Shown: piece by piece, positions 1 through 14,036 of the stretch
How positions within the stretch are numbered: the stretch's first letter is position 1
Layout: each line of letters begins with the position of its first letter
Source of the DNA: Aculops lycopersici
Taxonomy: Eukaryota; Arthropoda; Arachnida; Trombidiformes; Eriophyidae
DNA: 64,000 nucleotides
Assembly: GCA_015350385.1 (NCBI GenBank)
Contig: WNKI01000001.1
Span: 848,496 to 912,495, forward strand
Direction of reading: 5' to 3'
Notes under the pieces: generated by a model
Seen by the model: only the letters and a program-made list of their open reading frames with translations
Database searches by the model: none
Told to the model about the DNA's origin: nothing
Position numbers and translations under genes: made by a program

Positions 1-1039
1 GTTGCCTGATGGCGATGACAACAAGACTTTTACTATTATTACATCGTCAGTATATCGGCTAGCTAACTAGAGCACGTATCACTGCGACTATTATTATATC
101 CATGGCAATACTATCGATACACAAACAACAAAATTTAGAAATACACCCAAGTAGTTTATAAGTTTGCACACCACGTTGCTTACCAAATCAAATTGTCACA
201 CTAACAAGAGGAAACTTCTTTCATCGAATGAACCATGATAATCATGCAACCTGATTATTATCAAACTTTATCTTGATTTACAGTTATTATCACTACTATG
301 CAAGAGCACAACAGTAGATGAATTTATACAAGTTGAGATTATTAATTGGGATCCATTGCAAGCAATCTTGAGACAAAAGACACAATATTCATGAATGGAT
401 TAAGTTGCATCGATTCCATTACAACCTTAAGGGACTGAACTCCAATTCCTGTGTTATTACTTTAATTATCAGCTATAATTATATTCAGACTATCAATAGA
501 TTCTCGCAAGTGACGCAAAATTAAAAGGATGCAATTGCAACGATAGAAGCATTTCATTGTTTCTTATAATACTCCTATAATTGAGGTTGTCGTTACCGCT
601 CCACGTTCCAATCACGTGAACTTTCATCATCATCCCAAATGAGAGAGGTGGCGGCGCAAATATCACCATCATCAAATTAAGCGAAATCTAATTACAATCG
701 AGCTGCTGCTATAACAACAAAACAATCAAGCTGAAACTGAATTTTAGATGCTCAGTTAGAAACATCAGTATTCAACAGTGTAAGCAGATTAATTAATAAG
801 TCAATCAATCATTTTAGCACAATAGTAATCAACCAACTAGACCTGTCAAGAATCATCGTCGTCATAATAGTAACCAAAAAGAACGCACAAAATGAATTAG
901 AGAACTAGATTTTACAAGAACTAGATACAAGCGTAAAATTCTAACATCTCTCTAATTGAAACAAACTAAATCCTATTCAATCGGATAGAGTAGTCCTAAC
1001 AATAACAACATCTGGTAGTTACGCTAGGAAGTTGCAATC
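1..1039. other. 5' flank of the GalNAc-transferase gene
   Basis: AT-rich sequence with no supportable coding region. It presumably contains the promoter and 5' leader of the gene starting at 1040. I see no clear TATA box or splice pair. Confidence 0.5.
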
Positions 1040-3244
1040 ATGTTCCGAAGACTCAGGTGGAAAACTTTGAGGATCATCCTCCTGACCTCAATGGTTTGGG
1101 TCTTTGTAGCCTTCACAGTGTTATTCCTTTATCTGGACTGTATAGGTCCCTATGGATGTAGTTCGCGACTAAACAGAACTAGCTTACAAAGCGCAGCTGC
1201 CGCAAGTATGCTGAGCTCATCCTCATCGCATATAAACAGTAATAGTAATCACGATAATATATTAGCAAGTGAGCATAATAGCGATATTAATAACAATGAT
1301 TACATCAGCAATGATATCAATTCTAATCATCACGATGGCGCAAATAGAAACTCTGCTGCGCCCTCAGACGACGACAACAGCATAAATAATAACAACAAAA
1401 ATAGCAACAGCAACGGCAATAGCAACTCATTACAAGATCAAGTAGCAGCGGACTCAATAGATGCTTTCCACATGACCAATTCTGATCGTCATCATCAGCA
1501 ACATAACAATACAACATTATCCCTATCCTCGTCCTCGTTGACGGGTAACACAATCGAAGATGAGAAGCAATTAATAGAAAAATTTAGATCTTCAGAGACG
1601 GGCCAGATCAAGTTGCCTCCATACCCCTCGTCTCAGCTGAGAAGATGGACACCTGTCAAATTAGATATTAACCCCGCTTCTTGGCCAGGTGAAATGGGCA
1701 AAGCAGTTGTGATTGGAAAGGACGAGGAGGCATTGAAAAATGAGCAGTTTAAATTGAATCAATTTAACTTATTGGCCAGTGATAGGATTGCACTCAACAG
1801 GTCGCTGTCCGATGTCAGACTGGCCCAGTGTAAGGGCAAAACTTTTCCCAAAAAACTTCCCACCACCTCAATTGTCATCGTATTCCATAATGAAGCTTGG
1901 TCAACTTTATTAAGAACTGTCCATAGCATAATAAGAACATCTCCACCTCAGTTATTACATGAGATTATAATGGTAGATGATGCTAGTGATAGGGAACATT
2001 TAGGCAAGCAACTGGATGAGTATGTTAGCACTCTAGAGAAACCCGTCCACGTGCTTAGGACCGGCAAAAGATCCGGCTTGATTCGTGCAAGATTGATTGG
2101 TGCAGAGAAGGCGTCGGCGCCTGTGATAACTTTCCTCGATGCTCATTGCGAATGTACAGAAGGTTGGCTGGAACCACTATTGGCTCGATTGGTTGAGGAC
2201 CGAACACGAGTTGTGTGTCCAATCATTGATGTGATAAGCGATGAGACATTTGAGTATATTCCAGCATCGGACATGACTTGGGGTGGATTTAATTGGAAGC
2301 TGAACTTTAGATGGTACCGAGTGCCTCAGCGAGAGTTAGACCGAAGAAAGAATGATCACTCATTACCTGTCCGAACGCCAACCATGGCAGGTGGTTTATT
2401 TTCCATGGATAAGCAATACTTTGAGCTACTTGGAAAGTATGATCCAGGTATGGATATTTGGGGCGGCGAGAATCTGGAGTTGAGTTTCAGAATATGGATG
2501 TGCGGAGGTAGTTTGGAGATTGTCACTTGCTCTCATGTCGGCCACGTATTTAGAAAGTCAACACCTTATACATTCCCAGGTGGTACGAGCAAGATTGTCA
2601 ATCACAACAACGCTCGACTTGCCGACGTGTGGCTAGATGAGTGGAAAAACTTTTACTTTGCCATCAATACCGCCGCAAAGGTGATTGATAGAGGCGACAC
2701 CACTGACAGGAAGCAACTGCGCAAAGATTTGCAATGCAAATCCTTCAAGTGGTACTTGCAGAACGTGTACCCCGAATCGCCCATGCCTTTGGAATATTAT
2801 TCATTGGGCGAAATCAGAAATATAAACACAAACTTATGTCTTGACACTTATGGTCGTAAGTCGGGCGAGAACGCCGCGTTAAGTATTTGCCACGGATTAG
2901 GAGGTAATCAAGTGTTTGCTTACACGAAACGAAAGCAGATTATGGCCGACGACAACTGCCTAGATGCTCAGAGTCAACGTGGACCGGTTAAATTAATTAG
3001 GTGTCATGGGATGGGTGGCAATCAGGAGTGGTTCTATAATCACCAAAGTGAAGATAAGTCCATAGTTCACGTGAGAACTGGTTTATGTCTAGATATTCCC
3101 TCGAGTTCATCCTCAAATGACCTACAATCGGTTGTAGTTAGTTCCTCGACAACAGCTAGTCAGCCGTCACTAAGACCCTGCGATGGAAGGAGTAGTCAGC
3201 AATGGCGAATGAAGAACAACTTTGAGTGGCAAGCTGATAGCTAA
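1040..3244 (+). CDS. GALNT1-like: Polypeptide N-acetylgalactosaminyltransferase, GALNT1/13-like
   Basis: This enzyme starts mucin-type O-glycosylation by transferring GalNAc from UDP-GalNAc to Ser/Thr of proteins in the Golgi. The 734-residue product is a type II membrane protein: short basic N-terminus, membrane anchor at about residues 12-32, then a long Ser/Asn-rich low-complexity stem to about residue 190. The catalytic domain (about 200-560) has the Mn-binding DAH at residues 367-369, the WGGENLE motif at about 474-480 and the HVGHVFRK segment. A ricin-type lectin domain (about 587-725) has three CLD repeats with QxF/QxW-like ends. The wording (FKLNQFNLLASDRIALNRSL, TPTMAGGLFS) is closest to GALNT1/GALNT13 as I remember them. 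The first ATG, directly before the basic-plus-hydrophobic anchor, is the natural start. The whole gene is one exon, which is unusual because vertebrate GALNT1 and GALNT13 are multi-exon. The stem is longer than usual. Confidence 0.95.
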   Translation: MFRRLRWKTLRIILLTSMVWVFVAFTVLFLYLDCIGPYGCSSRLNRTSLQSAAAASMLSSSSSHINSNSNHDNILASEHNSDINNNDYISNDINSNHHDGANRNSAAPSDDDNSINNNNKNSNSNGNSNSLQDQVAADSIDAFHMTNSDRHHQQHNNTTLSLSSSSLTGNTIEDEKQLIEKFRSSETGQIKLPPYPSSQLRRWTPVKLDINPASWPGEMGKAVVIGKDEEALKNEQFKLNQFNLLASDRIALNRSLSDVRLAQCKGKTFPKKLPTTSIVIVFHNEAWSTLLRTVHSIIRTSPPQLLHEIIMVDDASDREHLGKQLDEYVSTLEKPVHVLRTGKRSGLIRARLIGAEKASAPVITFLDAHCECTEGWLEPLLARLVEDRTRVVCPIIDVISDETFEYIPASDMTWGGFNWKLNFRWYRVPQRELDRRKNDHSLPVRTPTMAGGLFSMDKQYFELLGKYDPGMDIWGGENLELSFRIWMCGGSLEIVTCSHVGHVFRKSTPYTFPGGTSKIVNHNNARLADVWLDEWKNFYFAINTAAKVIDRGDTTDRKQLRKDLQCKSFKWYLQNVYPESPMPLEYYSLGEIRNINTNLCLDTYGRKSGENAALSICHGLGGNQVFAYTKRKQIMADDNCLDAQSQRGPVKLIRCHGMGGNQEWFYNHQSEDKSIVHVRTGLCLDIPSSSSSNDLQSVVVSSSTTASQPSLRPCDGRSSQQWRMKNNFEWQADS

Positions 3245-4204
3245 TTTTGTTGAGATGAACTCGAAGCAAGAGTTTATAGTTTCAACTACCAAAGATTCAT
3301 CTAGATCTGCCTAGCCAATCAGCAGTGCTAGGTGACCACCTAATCATAAAACCCAAAGATTTAAATGAGCATCATTGATAACTTCGAGTCAAGACAGATA
3401 GATAAATGGACAGATGCAAATGAGTGTAACCAACATTCAACTTGTGATTGCAGAATACTTGAACAACCAACTAATGTTTGCGTGTCATGGATTGATGAGT
3501 ATGTTTGGACACGAGGAAACAAACAAATAACAACTAGAGAGATGCACATTTAAGATCTCTGGTTCATCAGTATCAGAATCATCAATGATTTGGAATGAAG
3601 AATGATGTACTCTAAGGAGAATGAAATGTTGAGAGTCCCAAGGGTCTTATTTTGAACGAAACAGAAAGACTCTTATGTGATGATGGCGCTTCTAGTAAGA
3701 GTAATATACCACTAACACTTCTCCATCGCCATCGTTAGGAAACCAACCAGCTTTATAATATAATGTAATCCCTAGATACCAACTAAGAGCAAAAGAAATC
3801 GCTAGCAGCAGACACACATACCATACCAAGATTCACACTACTAGGACCTAGGAATGGGAAGCCATCTCAAGCCATACTATTATTATTATTATCATAAAGG
3901 AACGATATAAGCACAGCATCGGACTGGACCAGTTTAGCTGGAATTTCTATAGAATTCGTGGTCTTCTTTAGCTAAACAACTTGGTCTTTTGTTGTGACTA
4001 GAAACAAAAGAAGCCAAATTTAGTTGTACTATCATATTCACTACTATTAGCAAGTGAAATGTTTTTTATGCAAATAGAAAAACTGCAAAGAAGGGAGAGA
4101 GGAGGAGGATGAGAGTAATGACCCAATGAGAGTTCTTCTTGAGTTTACTTTTCCAAGACGAAACGTTGATAAGTCATAATACCGCGTGCAAGCGACTAGA
4201 AGGA
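3245..4204 (+). other. Probable 3' UTR of the GalNAc-transferase gene
   Basis: AT-rich sequence with only short chance reading frames between the stop codon and the first AATAAA at 4205. I interpret it as the 3' untranslated region. Confidence 0.5.
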
Positions 4205-4210
4205 AATAAA
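4205..4210 (+). terminator. Polyadenylation signal AATAAA
   Basis: First exact AATAAA after the GalNAc-transferase stop codon, about 960 bases downstream. It is the likely 3' end of that transcript. Confidence 0.5.
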
Positions 4211-7200
4211 TGAAAGATTATTTTAGCTATAAACAGTTATTTATATGTGAGAAGGAAACTGTCGTTTTATGCCAGCTGCTAATGGGCGTGTGACATCCAA
4301 CTCTTTTGATTGTACACGCGGTAGAGCTAGCGGTGATCTTGGCTAAACATTTATTGAAATCTCCAAAACACTCGGCGAGATTGTGATTGTAATTGGGTTT
4401 GAATTTGTGTGCGAGCAGATTGGCTCATATTCTAATTTCACTAAACTGGTTAGACTCTCCAATTTCTTTATGTACAGCTCATCTGGATAATGATGATTCG
4501 ATGGAGGTGGCTGCTTCCGGGAGCATAGGGTCGCTTCGGCCCTAAGGCGCCTTTCGCAGAGAGTTCTTGCATTCAAGCGAGGAGAGTTTAAACATCTCAC
4601 AGACATATACACATACATATGCACACATACACGAGCTGACCTAGTGGTAGTTCCGGTTGAGTGGCCTCGTTTGCCTCCAGCGCTCCATTAGAGCGTTGGA
4701 GTTTGGTATAGCTTGTTATTTGTCTAAGTGATTTCACTCTTGTCCCTATGCTCATCTGGCTGATCGAATGATTCAATTTGCTCCAATGATCGCGCAACTG
4801 GAGCTCTACACCCTCTACTGCCGGAATCTTGCTGGAATGTGTCCTAGTCTTCGACTAGCGGCATTCGATTGGTCTAGACTACATGCTGAGTTGCTGAACT
4901 CGAACTCGAACTCGCGACTACAACCGTCTCTCCCTTTGTATGTCCCTCTGTCCTTCTATCTTTTGCCGCGACTTGCAAAGCCAGTGAAGCGACTAGCCAG
5001 CCAGGCAGCCTAATGAAGCCTCGGCGGCACCGTCTTTTGCCTTGCCCTCCAATCAACAAACGCATATGCTCCCCCACTACAACTCCGCGGCAATCTCGAC
5101 CCCCTACCTGTTTGAAGCGCTGACAGACTCAGATTCCGTGTGTCTTACCTACCAATCTCGAGAGCGAGAACTTCAACTGCCAATTTGGCAAACACACCGC
5201 TAACTCTCGATTGGATTGAAATCCACCCGAATCGTCGTGGTCTGTGGCCACTATTCAATCGCTCCCACTTCCAATACTTGAAATTGTTGGTAGAGATTTG
5301 GCAAGCTCGTTCCCTCCAACTGTTGGCCAGTCAGTTGACGGACGTAATTGTAGTTCCATGCTTCCTCTTATCGACCGATATGCTAGTGGGTCAACCGCAA
5401 CGGTTGCCTCCGACACTGCCACCTCTACCTGTTTATGGCACTCGTGGCTCATGTTGTACTCATTCATTCAACTGATGGCATCTGTTTGCTGCAGATATCT
5501 TTGTGGTTTTAGAGGCTCGGCCACTGGCACCACTACAACTCCACTGGCAAGATCTATGGTTTGGTTCGATGCCAATCCCAGTGCCATTGCAGTGCGCACG
5601 TCCTGCTAGAATGACGCCACTGGCAGGCAGCAATCTCAAAATTCACGCGCAGTTCGTTACCTTTATATGGACAGCGGTAGTTATATTCGAGGCACTAACA
5701 GCAGCATTAGCTTGCCTTTAGAGTCATTAGTAAGATTTGCGATGGGTGAGAAATTCAAGAATTGAATGGTTGCAACTTCGAGCTGACGGATGCGCGACCA
5801 CCGAATGGACACTCGGTGGTTGCTATTGTTGCAATGAATTTGATGAAGCAAAGCGTAATTTGTATTCTCAAATGAGAAGTCAAAACAACCGCGTCACGAC
5901 CAGCCTTACGATAGAATTTCTATTCTCGTTGTGATTCCTATTGGAGCATAGGTGCCTCCACAAAAATCCATGAGCCTCGCGTCTGTAGAAGCAGAAGTCA
6001 GGAGTCTCTCTCTTGTTAAGGGATGTGATTGCTAATGCGAAGCCACTGTGTGCGGTTTCGGAATAGACACGCCCACTGCGCTGTAACATCCCGTTACGTT
6101 ATATGTGTAGCACGTATATAAAACTGTGTGCAACTTGTAATAAAGAACAATTCAATCCGATATCCCAATGTGTAATGTTAATATCTCTCTCTATCTCATG
6201 GAGGCCTGAGCTCGAGCGTCTTCATGATATTGAAGCTGCAAAGAGATTAAAGTCGAGTGGTTGCTTCAGTTTGCCTAAACTTTTGTCCTCAACCGCTCGC
6301 TGCTGGTCGGCTACCTTGGACATCCGGTCCTTAAAATTGATGAGAATAGGCAAACAAGTGGGTCAATTTTAGCCAGCTTAGTTCAAACTGAACCAAAGGT
6401 GGAATCGATTTGTCATTTCTCAGCGACGACCTCGTGTTCGGGGCCGAGACTAGCAAACTGAACACGAAGCGTAACCCCAAATTCATATCAAGTTTATTCA
6501 GTAGCTGCGTCCGCCGCTCGGTAACAGTGGCAAATATTAACGACGCTGCAACGTTGTGGCGGGCTTCCGGCGCTTACCCTTGCTACCGCGATCCAATAAC
6601 TGGTGCTAACGATGTTGATTGAGCAAAAGCTGAGACTTGGCCTCCCTCCTGTGCTCAGGAGAGGCAAACTCATGGTAGCAAGTTCGTTTCTGATGCTGTT
6701 ACAAATAGTAAGAAAGACTTGGAGTTTCTTCTCTCTCCCTCTCTCCCGTTGACACAATAGAAAGGCGGCAAGCTGGGCACTTAGTTGAATGAATTGTTTG
6801 CTTAGAACAAGTTGGTTGGTCGACTGGCTGGTTTACTCGTACAGTCATGCAAATAAAGGGCCACGCACACCGATTGTGTGCATATGTAGCCAGCGAGTTA
6901 TTTCTCTCGGGAAAGCTAGCTCGCGGCACCTAGACTCGATGTTTGCAATGTAGTTGTGGCGACCAAGCATAAGCAGCCCAGTCGTTGGCTGGCCTATTTG
7001 TGTGTTGTGTGCATTGAGAATGTAATTCTGCCTAACTAGTGGACTCGCTGGCCAACCAACCGATCAACTAGCTAGCTGGCCGGACCAAGTGGCTTGCCAA
7101 TTTCCGCTGATGGGATCGATTCCATCAATCGCCACTCATCAGCTAGCGATTAGCGAACATAATGCATCATCATGCGCATCGATTTGCTTGCTTTAATCGC

Positions 7201-9415
7201 CGCCTCTACCGTTAAAAGCACTAAGCACATGCTTATGGCCAATCTAACGGCCGCAACCACGGCAAATCTGGCCACCAAGTTATTGTATCCAGTCTCGTGG
7301 CCTATTGTCCACTGGACTACTAGTCATCCGATAGACGACGAGCCGCCGCCAGTGAGTTTGGCCAGAGACATCAGCTTCGACTTGTAGTGCCGGAGTTGGA
7401 CACCGACACCGGAAGTGGCAACGGAGGCAGTGGTTGCGGTGGCGGTCAAACTCGAGTTGTGGATCCGGCGAGTCACTTGAATCAACTGATCTGAATTCGA
7501 CTACACTCATGCCAGTCGCTTAATGTGACTCGAGAGTCCACTTGATGATGCGGCCGCATCGCCAGGTCAGGAAGTTGGCTGGCTGGCTGTTGTTCGGTTT
7601 TGTCTGCCAGCTAGTGACATTCTAATCGACTTTTCGTTCGTCACACTGGCGAGCAGCGGCGTCATAATTTAGTTTAGCTTTCTCATCCAGATGTCCGGTT
7701 GCCTGATCGACTGCGTCGCAGTTGTAGTCATCGTCGTTGTGGTCGTCTAAATGCCAGTCGCTAGGTCCTCTCGACCGGCAACTTGCCAGTCCAACAGGCG
7801 ACTAGCAATCAACGAATGGAAGTGAGAATGAGGAAGGGAAATGGAAAGAGATGGTAGTTGTAGTCACAACTTACCATTCTACCAGCAGCTAGCATTAGTC
7901 ATTTTACCTGGATTTCAGCTCATCCCACACAGCAGCCATTTGGAACACAGCTAGCGGGAGCCACTGTGAGGCGCACAGTCGTCTGAACTTAAGCTGTCGG
8001 TTGCCACTACTACTACATCAACAACAACAACAACTAATACCACTACTACCTCCACCTCTTCCACCGTCACTGCCGCCTAAACCATAACTATTGTCGAGTC
8101 AATGGAAAGCGTGAGCCGAATACACAGTGGACTTGTCCCATCGGCTGCGGCTCGCCACACGGCAACAACTCAAGTTGCCTGACTCCATCCGCAAGCCAAA
8201 CTTAGCTTCCGGTTTGGCAAGCAACGGCATCAGCGGCACAGAGAGAGTGAGAGCAAAGTGGAAGGCTGGCAGTTGGCACGGCGGCAGGCCATTTTCTGCT
8301 TGGCAACCCAAAGAGCTGCACTACTACAACCAAATCTACTACTACTGCTGCTTGTATTCAGGGACAGAAACTGAGGCCAACCATTAGGACGGCTTCTCTC
8401 TTCTCGTTGGTTTCGGTCACCAACTCACCTACTGGAATCTCTCACCCTCCAGTTTTCGACCAATACTCTAGTCTGGTGTAGTTTGGCCGAGCAGCGAGCG
8501 TCGTTGTCATCGTGCAATTTATGGGCCGCACAAAGAGCCAGCCAACTGACACACTATTCCAGTGACCGGCACCAGATTATACTATCTCCCTAGTTTGTCA
8601 GTGGTCGTCGTCACGGCCGCCTACCCACCCACCAAGCAGATAGATAAAATGTGTGTAATTTTATATATTTCACGGTTGGCAAAGGAAGAGGGGGAAGTTG
8701 CCTCAACTCGTTCAAGTAGCAGCGCAACTTTTTTGCTAGATAGGAACTATGCGTGCCTCTAACTTGGAGCCAAACTCTCAGTCAGTTGAGCCGGAGTCTC
8801 GCAAAGTTGGACTTAAGGTGAGCTCGTGCACTGAAGCCGAGACTAATACCGCTACGAATGATGGCGAGCATTAGCCACTGTGGACCGCTTATCTCCTTCA
8901 TCAGCGAAGAGTAATGTCGGCCGTGGCGGCGGAATCTAGATCAACCAGTCGGCTGGGTGGCTTTGGCTTGCCGTTAGCTTGCTAACCAGCCAGCCAACCC
9001 ATCCGCTGAGACGAGCCGAGCTGTGGCACCTGGCGATGCGGCCGCCGACAGACGGCCGATCAAGCGAGAGATGCCAACACGGGGTCAGGCCACCGGTTGA
9101 CTCGCCGAGTCGAGCCGACTTGTGGTGTGGAGAGGAGAGGGATACGGCGAGATGGGTTGGTAGCATCAGCCAGCCATTAGCGTCATTATGCGGCCACGCC
9201 AGGTGAATGCGCCTAGTCCAATGCCTCAGTGACGACGGCCACGACGAGGAAGATGAGGTGGTCGTCGCTGCCGCCACTGCCACTGCTCCGACAACTTGGA
9301 CCAAAATAAGGTAAAGGTCGGCACGCGATCTGCGCGGCCGGTAATCCAATTTTTTAACAGCCAAAGCTGGAAGCGCCCTGACGACGAAAGTTGATGTCGA
9401 GAGCTGGTCGTTGTT

Positions 9416-9475
9416 GCCTTTCCCTTTCCCTTTCCCTTTCCCTTTCCCTTTCCCTTTCCCTTTCCCTTTCCCTTT
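9416..9475. repeat. (CCCTTT)n hexanucleotide repeat
   Basis: About ten perfect tandem CCCTTT units. The strand is strictly pyrimidine. Proline-Phe or Arg-Glu reading frames across it are artefacts of the repeat. Confidence 0.95.
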
Positions 9476-9677
9476 TCCTTCCTCTCCCCTCTCTCTCTAT
9501 TTGAGTTCCTCTTTCGACTTCAACTATTCGACTCTTCAACATCATGACGAGCGGCCACTTTTATTTCCATCAATCCACTTAAGACCGCCACCGCCACCAC
9601 CAACAACCAATTGAACCCCTCGAAGTTGCTGGCTTGTCGCCGTCGACGTCACCGCTGAGTGCCAAGTCTATGTTTGT

Positions 9678-9882
<205 letters not shown>

Positions 9883-10193
9883 ATTGCTCTTGCTCTTCTC
9901 TTGAAGTCAGTTTAAAGTTTTCCCATTCAATCGAACCAATCGTTCAAAGTCTCTCCCATTGGCCAGACTTACCTACTCTCGAATCTAATGTGGCCGCCAG
10001 TTTCTTTTTTAGGTTGAACCAGTCAACTGATCGACGAAAAGGAAGTCTTGCCGCAACTTCCGCTTTCTCCTCCTCTAACTTCCTTTCCGTTGCCCGCAGA
10101 CAGCACTTTCCTTCGAACTTTGTTCTTCTTCTTCTGTTTAAAGAGGAATCGATTGAGTTGAGTTTGGTTCGGTTTGGTCGAGTCGAGTCGATT

Positions 10194-10283
10194 CTAGTCT
10201 AGTCTAGTCTAGTCTAGTCTAGTCTAGTCTAGTCTAGTCTAGTCTAGTCTAGTCTAGTCTAGTCTAGTTTAGTTTAGTTTAGT
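10194..10283. repeat. (TAGTC)n pentanucleotide repeat grading into (TTAGT)n
   Basis: About 14 tandem TAGTC units followed by TTAGT variants. Flanking GTCGAGTCGAG and GGTTCGGTTTGG look like older degenerate copies of similar short units. Confidence 0.95.
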
Positions 10284-13200
10284 TGACTCAAGGAAAAGGA
10301 AAAAAACTGCAAGTACACTGGTAGAGTTGCAACAGACCATAGGTACAATCACAGGTAGCAACCGGAGACGCCGGGGTGGAAGGGAAGCTAGCGTTGCTGC
10401 ATGTCACTCAACCAGCCATCTTTTTGTTGCCATCACTGCCACTATTGCCGGTTCGACTTGAATTGCCTTTGTTTTGCCTGGAACGCCACAACCAACGACG
10501 GCATCCCAAGCCAACCGCTTGTCTTGTCTTGTCTTACTTGCCTGCTAACTAGACATTTGGCACCAACCGAGCGCTTCTTTTGTGCCCTGTCTCTGTGTCA
10601 TCGGTACGCTGGCCAACGACACCCGCTAGTTGCTCACTTAACCAGCTCAGACGACAACCATTGTTATCATCACCACAAACGCCACAGTGGCGCTACAAGC
10701 AACAACACGAATGGTTTCGTAACCTTGAGCTGCTTTCACGGGATAAGTCGAGTCAAGTTTGGTTTTGTTGTTGCTGTTTTTGATAGCTAGCAGAATCAGG
10801 CAACCAAATTAACCGAACCGAACCGAACCAAAACGGGCCAAAGACGAAACCCACTGAACTAAACAGAGAACCCACAGCCACGAGCCTCCACCTTTACTTC
10901 TCTCCCTCTAGCGCCGAGAGGAACTAGATAGACTTGGTTAGCTTATATTCTGCTTTCCTCGACCAATGAACTCAGAATTCGGCTTGAGTTCCAATAACAT
11001 CGACTTTCTCGCCGTTGAGGTTACATTTTTTCTTTGGTTGAGGAAAAGAGACCGAGAGTCGAGCTTACAAATGAGCTTGGCAAGTAAGTTTAGTTGTCGC
11101 CTCGTCCGCTTGTCGCTAGGCGACTCTCCCTGTCTCCTCATCCAACTAAGCCGCTAGCTTGGCTTAGCAGGATGATTTGGTCCTTCTGACTAAGTCTCGG
11201 TTTCTCGTGCTCAACTAATTCAGCTGGTGACCAGTTCTACGCTTGGGTCTCAGCATTGCAGTCTCTTTTCTTCTGGACCTATTCTCTTTCTCTCTCTCTC
11301 CTACCTGCCAGTCGGTCGATCGGTTAATTGTACGGTAAATCTCCCATCTACCAGGTGGCCAGAGTCTTTTGTTCATGCTCGCTCTCTTCAACTCTAATCT
11401 ATCTTGCTCTCTTCCTCTCTTTTGCTCAAACAGAGATTCGAACAACAACCGAGATCATCAACGGATTCGCGCAAATAAACATCTAGCGCTACAAGTCCCA
11501 TCTTTGTTTTTGCGCATAATCACCAACCACCAGCTAAGAAGACTACAACTCGGCACCGCGACTTATGAGTTGGCGCCGGAAACGGGCGTTTCGGTCTGAG
11601 TAACTCGCAAAGTTTCCTTGATTTAACTTAAGCCAGAGGAGTGGGGAACGGACCACCTTTCGCCAACTCGGCATAGTTCCGTCACTTCCGCTTGCCAGTG
11701 CATCCAATGCCTAGCGTTGACCTCGCCGCTCGGTTTCGTTGAGTTGCGTCGCTAATTAAAAACGTCGCCCGCTGCTGTTCGTCTTCCGCCTCGTCTTATC
11801 CCTTCTCGATTTGCTTGCCCCTCGGGACTTTTCGCAATCGCGGCCGTCGTCTTCGCGGTTGCTGTTGTCGTTGTGGGTTAACTCGAGGCGAAGGAAAACT
11901 AACTGCTCGTCCAGATGGAAGCAAGTTTATCCCCTTTCTCCATGTCGCCTTGTTATCGCTGCAACCACTACCACCGCCATGAATACTGATTAACCGGCTA
12001 CTTCTCCTCAGCTGGTGTCGTCTGATTGAGAGAAAGTTGGCGTGCAAATGCAGCCACCATGAGCCAGTCAACCACTCGGCGGTCTCCGCTCCATCTCATT
12101 TCCCTCTCATTCTTGCAAACCTCGCCACTCCCGCTGGTCTTGCCCGAGCCACCTGTCCCCCCGGTTATGCGTACGTCAGTGGGCTGGCTGGCTAGCCTAA
12201 CTACGCTTGAGTCAACCAGTAGGAGCACAGAGACGAGCTCGGGGTCTTCCGTTATGTTGGCGCCCAAATCTCAGTCCAACTCAACGCCACTTGGGGGCTG
12301 CCAACTACTGAGCACCGAGCCTCGTGGCCAGGTGCAGTGGTGGCGACGGCGAGTGGCTTACAAGCGTCATCGTCGTCGGCCGATTGGGCAACTTGACAAG
12401 CGCCAATTGTCGTCCATATTAGTTTTGTTCCCTCCGTTTGCTTGTCCATGATTCCAATGTTGCTACCACCACCACCACTAAAACTACCACCACTGCTGCT
12501 AGACCCACAACCCGGCCAGCTGATCGCGTGTCGCTCGGCGATGATCGTTGGCGGCGTTGGCGGCAGTTCCTCGGGCAGTGGAGGCGACGACCAGTCGAAG
12601 CGGAAAACTGCGGCGGGCGGAAGCGTGCAAGTCAGCCGCCAGTCGCTGGTCTCACCTGAGAGGGAAGGTGCATGTGTGGTGCGAAACGTTGTAACTGGAT
12701 TGGAGAGCAATAGTAGTGGTAGTGGCAATCGGGGAAACTCGAGCGCGAGTCACCTAGCGCAATAGTGACACTCTCGCTCGTCAAGTCGTTGCAATTTTAC
12801 CTTGGTTTGGTCCGTTGATGCGAGCTGCAGTGGACTAGTGGAGAGGATAGAGGCGCACCACCAGGGGTCTTGCTACTTTTGCACTGATAGTAACAAACTT
12901 GCCATCTACCAGTAAAGTTTCAATGCTTTGAGTCGGCGGGCTAATCAATCGGACTCACCTTTATGGGTACCAACCAATCAGCTGGGTTTGTATCAATGTT
13001 GATAATGTTTGACCAGGTAACAGGAGCAACAAAAACAACAACAACAACAGCGACGACGACATCAATAGCATTGGCAACAAAGGTGCCGCTCGCTCAGGTG
13101 TGTGCGTGAGATAGTTTGCATCCCTGGTGTGCCATGCGATAGAGTGAGCAAGTATACTTACGCCGCTATGCGCACGCGAAGAGACTTCCGTCGCCTACTT

Positions 13201-14001
13201 GCCAACCCATGAGAGTGAGCCCACACACTCTGCGCTCACTCTCTCGTGCCCCTTGGCTCGGGGGCTCGGCAATGGGTGGGGGCGTCGGCGGGAAGAGGGG
13301 GAAGGGAAAAGTGGCAGCGAATCTGGAGTCTTTTGGAGTCTGCAAGTGCACATGGGAGCGGAAGGAGGAGAAAGAGGGGAAATAAGAGGAGACTACTTGC
13401 GCACGAATTTGGCTGCGCGCCCAGGTTTTTCGTGCGGCAACAGCAGCAGCAGCAGCAATCGAGCGGCGTCGTACAGATTTCAGCCTTTGTATGAAGCGCG
13501 CACATGCCGACTCTGGCCCAAGTCTGTGCGCTTGCAAACCTGCGGCACTGCTGGCGTCTTCGTACATTTTCGTTGCCGCCGCCACTGCCCCGCTCTGCGA
13601 GTTCATGGCAAGACGCGCGGTGCGTGGCCTGCGCGCGTCCCTCCAGCTGGCAAGCTAACAACGTGAAGGCAACTCGACGCGACGCTCGCATCTAGCGCAC
13701 TGCAGTTCCGTTGCGATGCGGCGCCCAACGTATCGCAACTTGGAACGAAACGTTGCCTCTGCTGCGACCGCTATTGCTGCTTTACTCCAATTTTGAGTGT
13801 TTGGCCGACGAGAATACCGAGAGCGGATTTTGCGTGCACAACTCCTCACTTTACTTTAGTTCGCTTTTCTGCGGCACTTCCACAAGTTCTGTCTGGAGCG
13901 CGAGAGGCGTGAGCTTTGAGTTTGAGTTCGAATTTGAGGCCGACAACTAGGCCTAGGAAAAGTCTAGGGTAACGGCGACAACAGAAACAACAACTGCAAC
14001 T

Positions 14002-14036
<35 letters not shown>

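Noticed and set aside
12026..13695. Several overlapping 100-158-codon frames on both strands
   Set aside because: Mutually overlapping and low-complexity in GC-rich DNA. More likely promoter or 5' flank of CaMKII.
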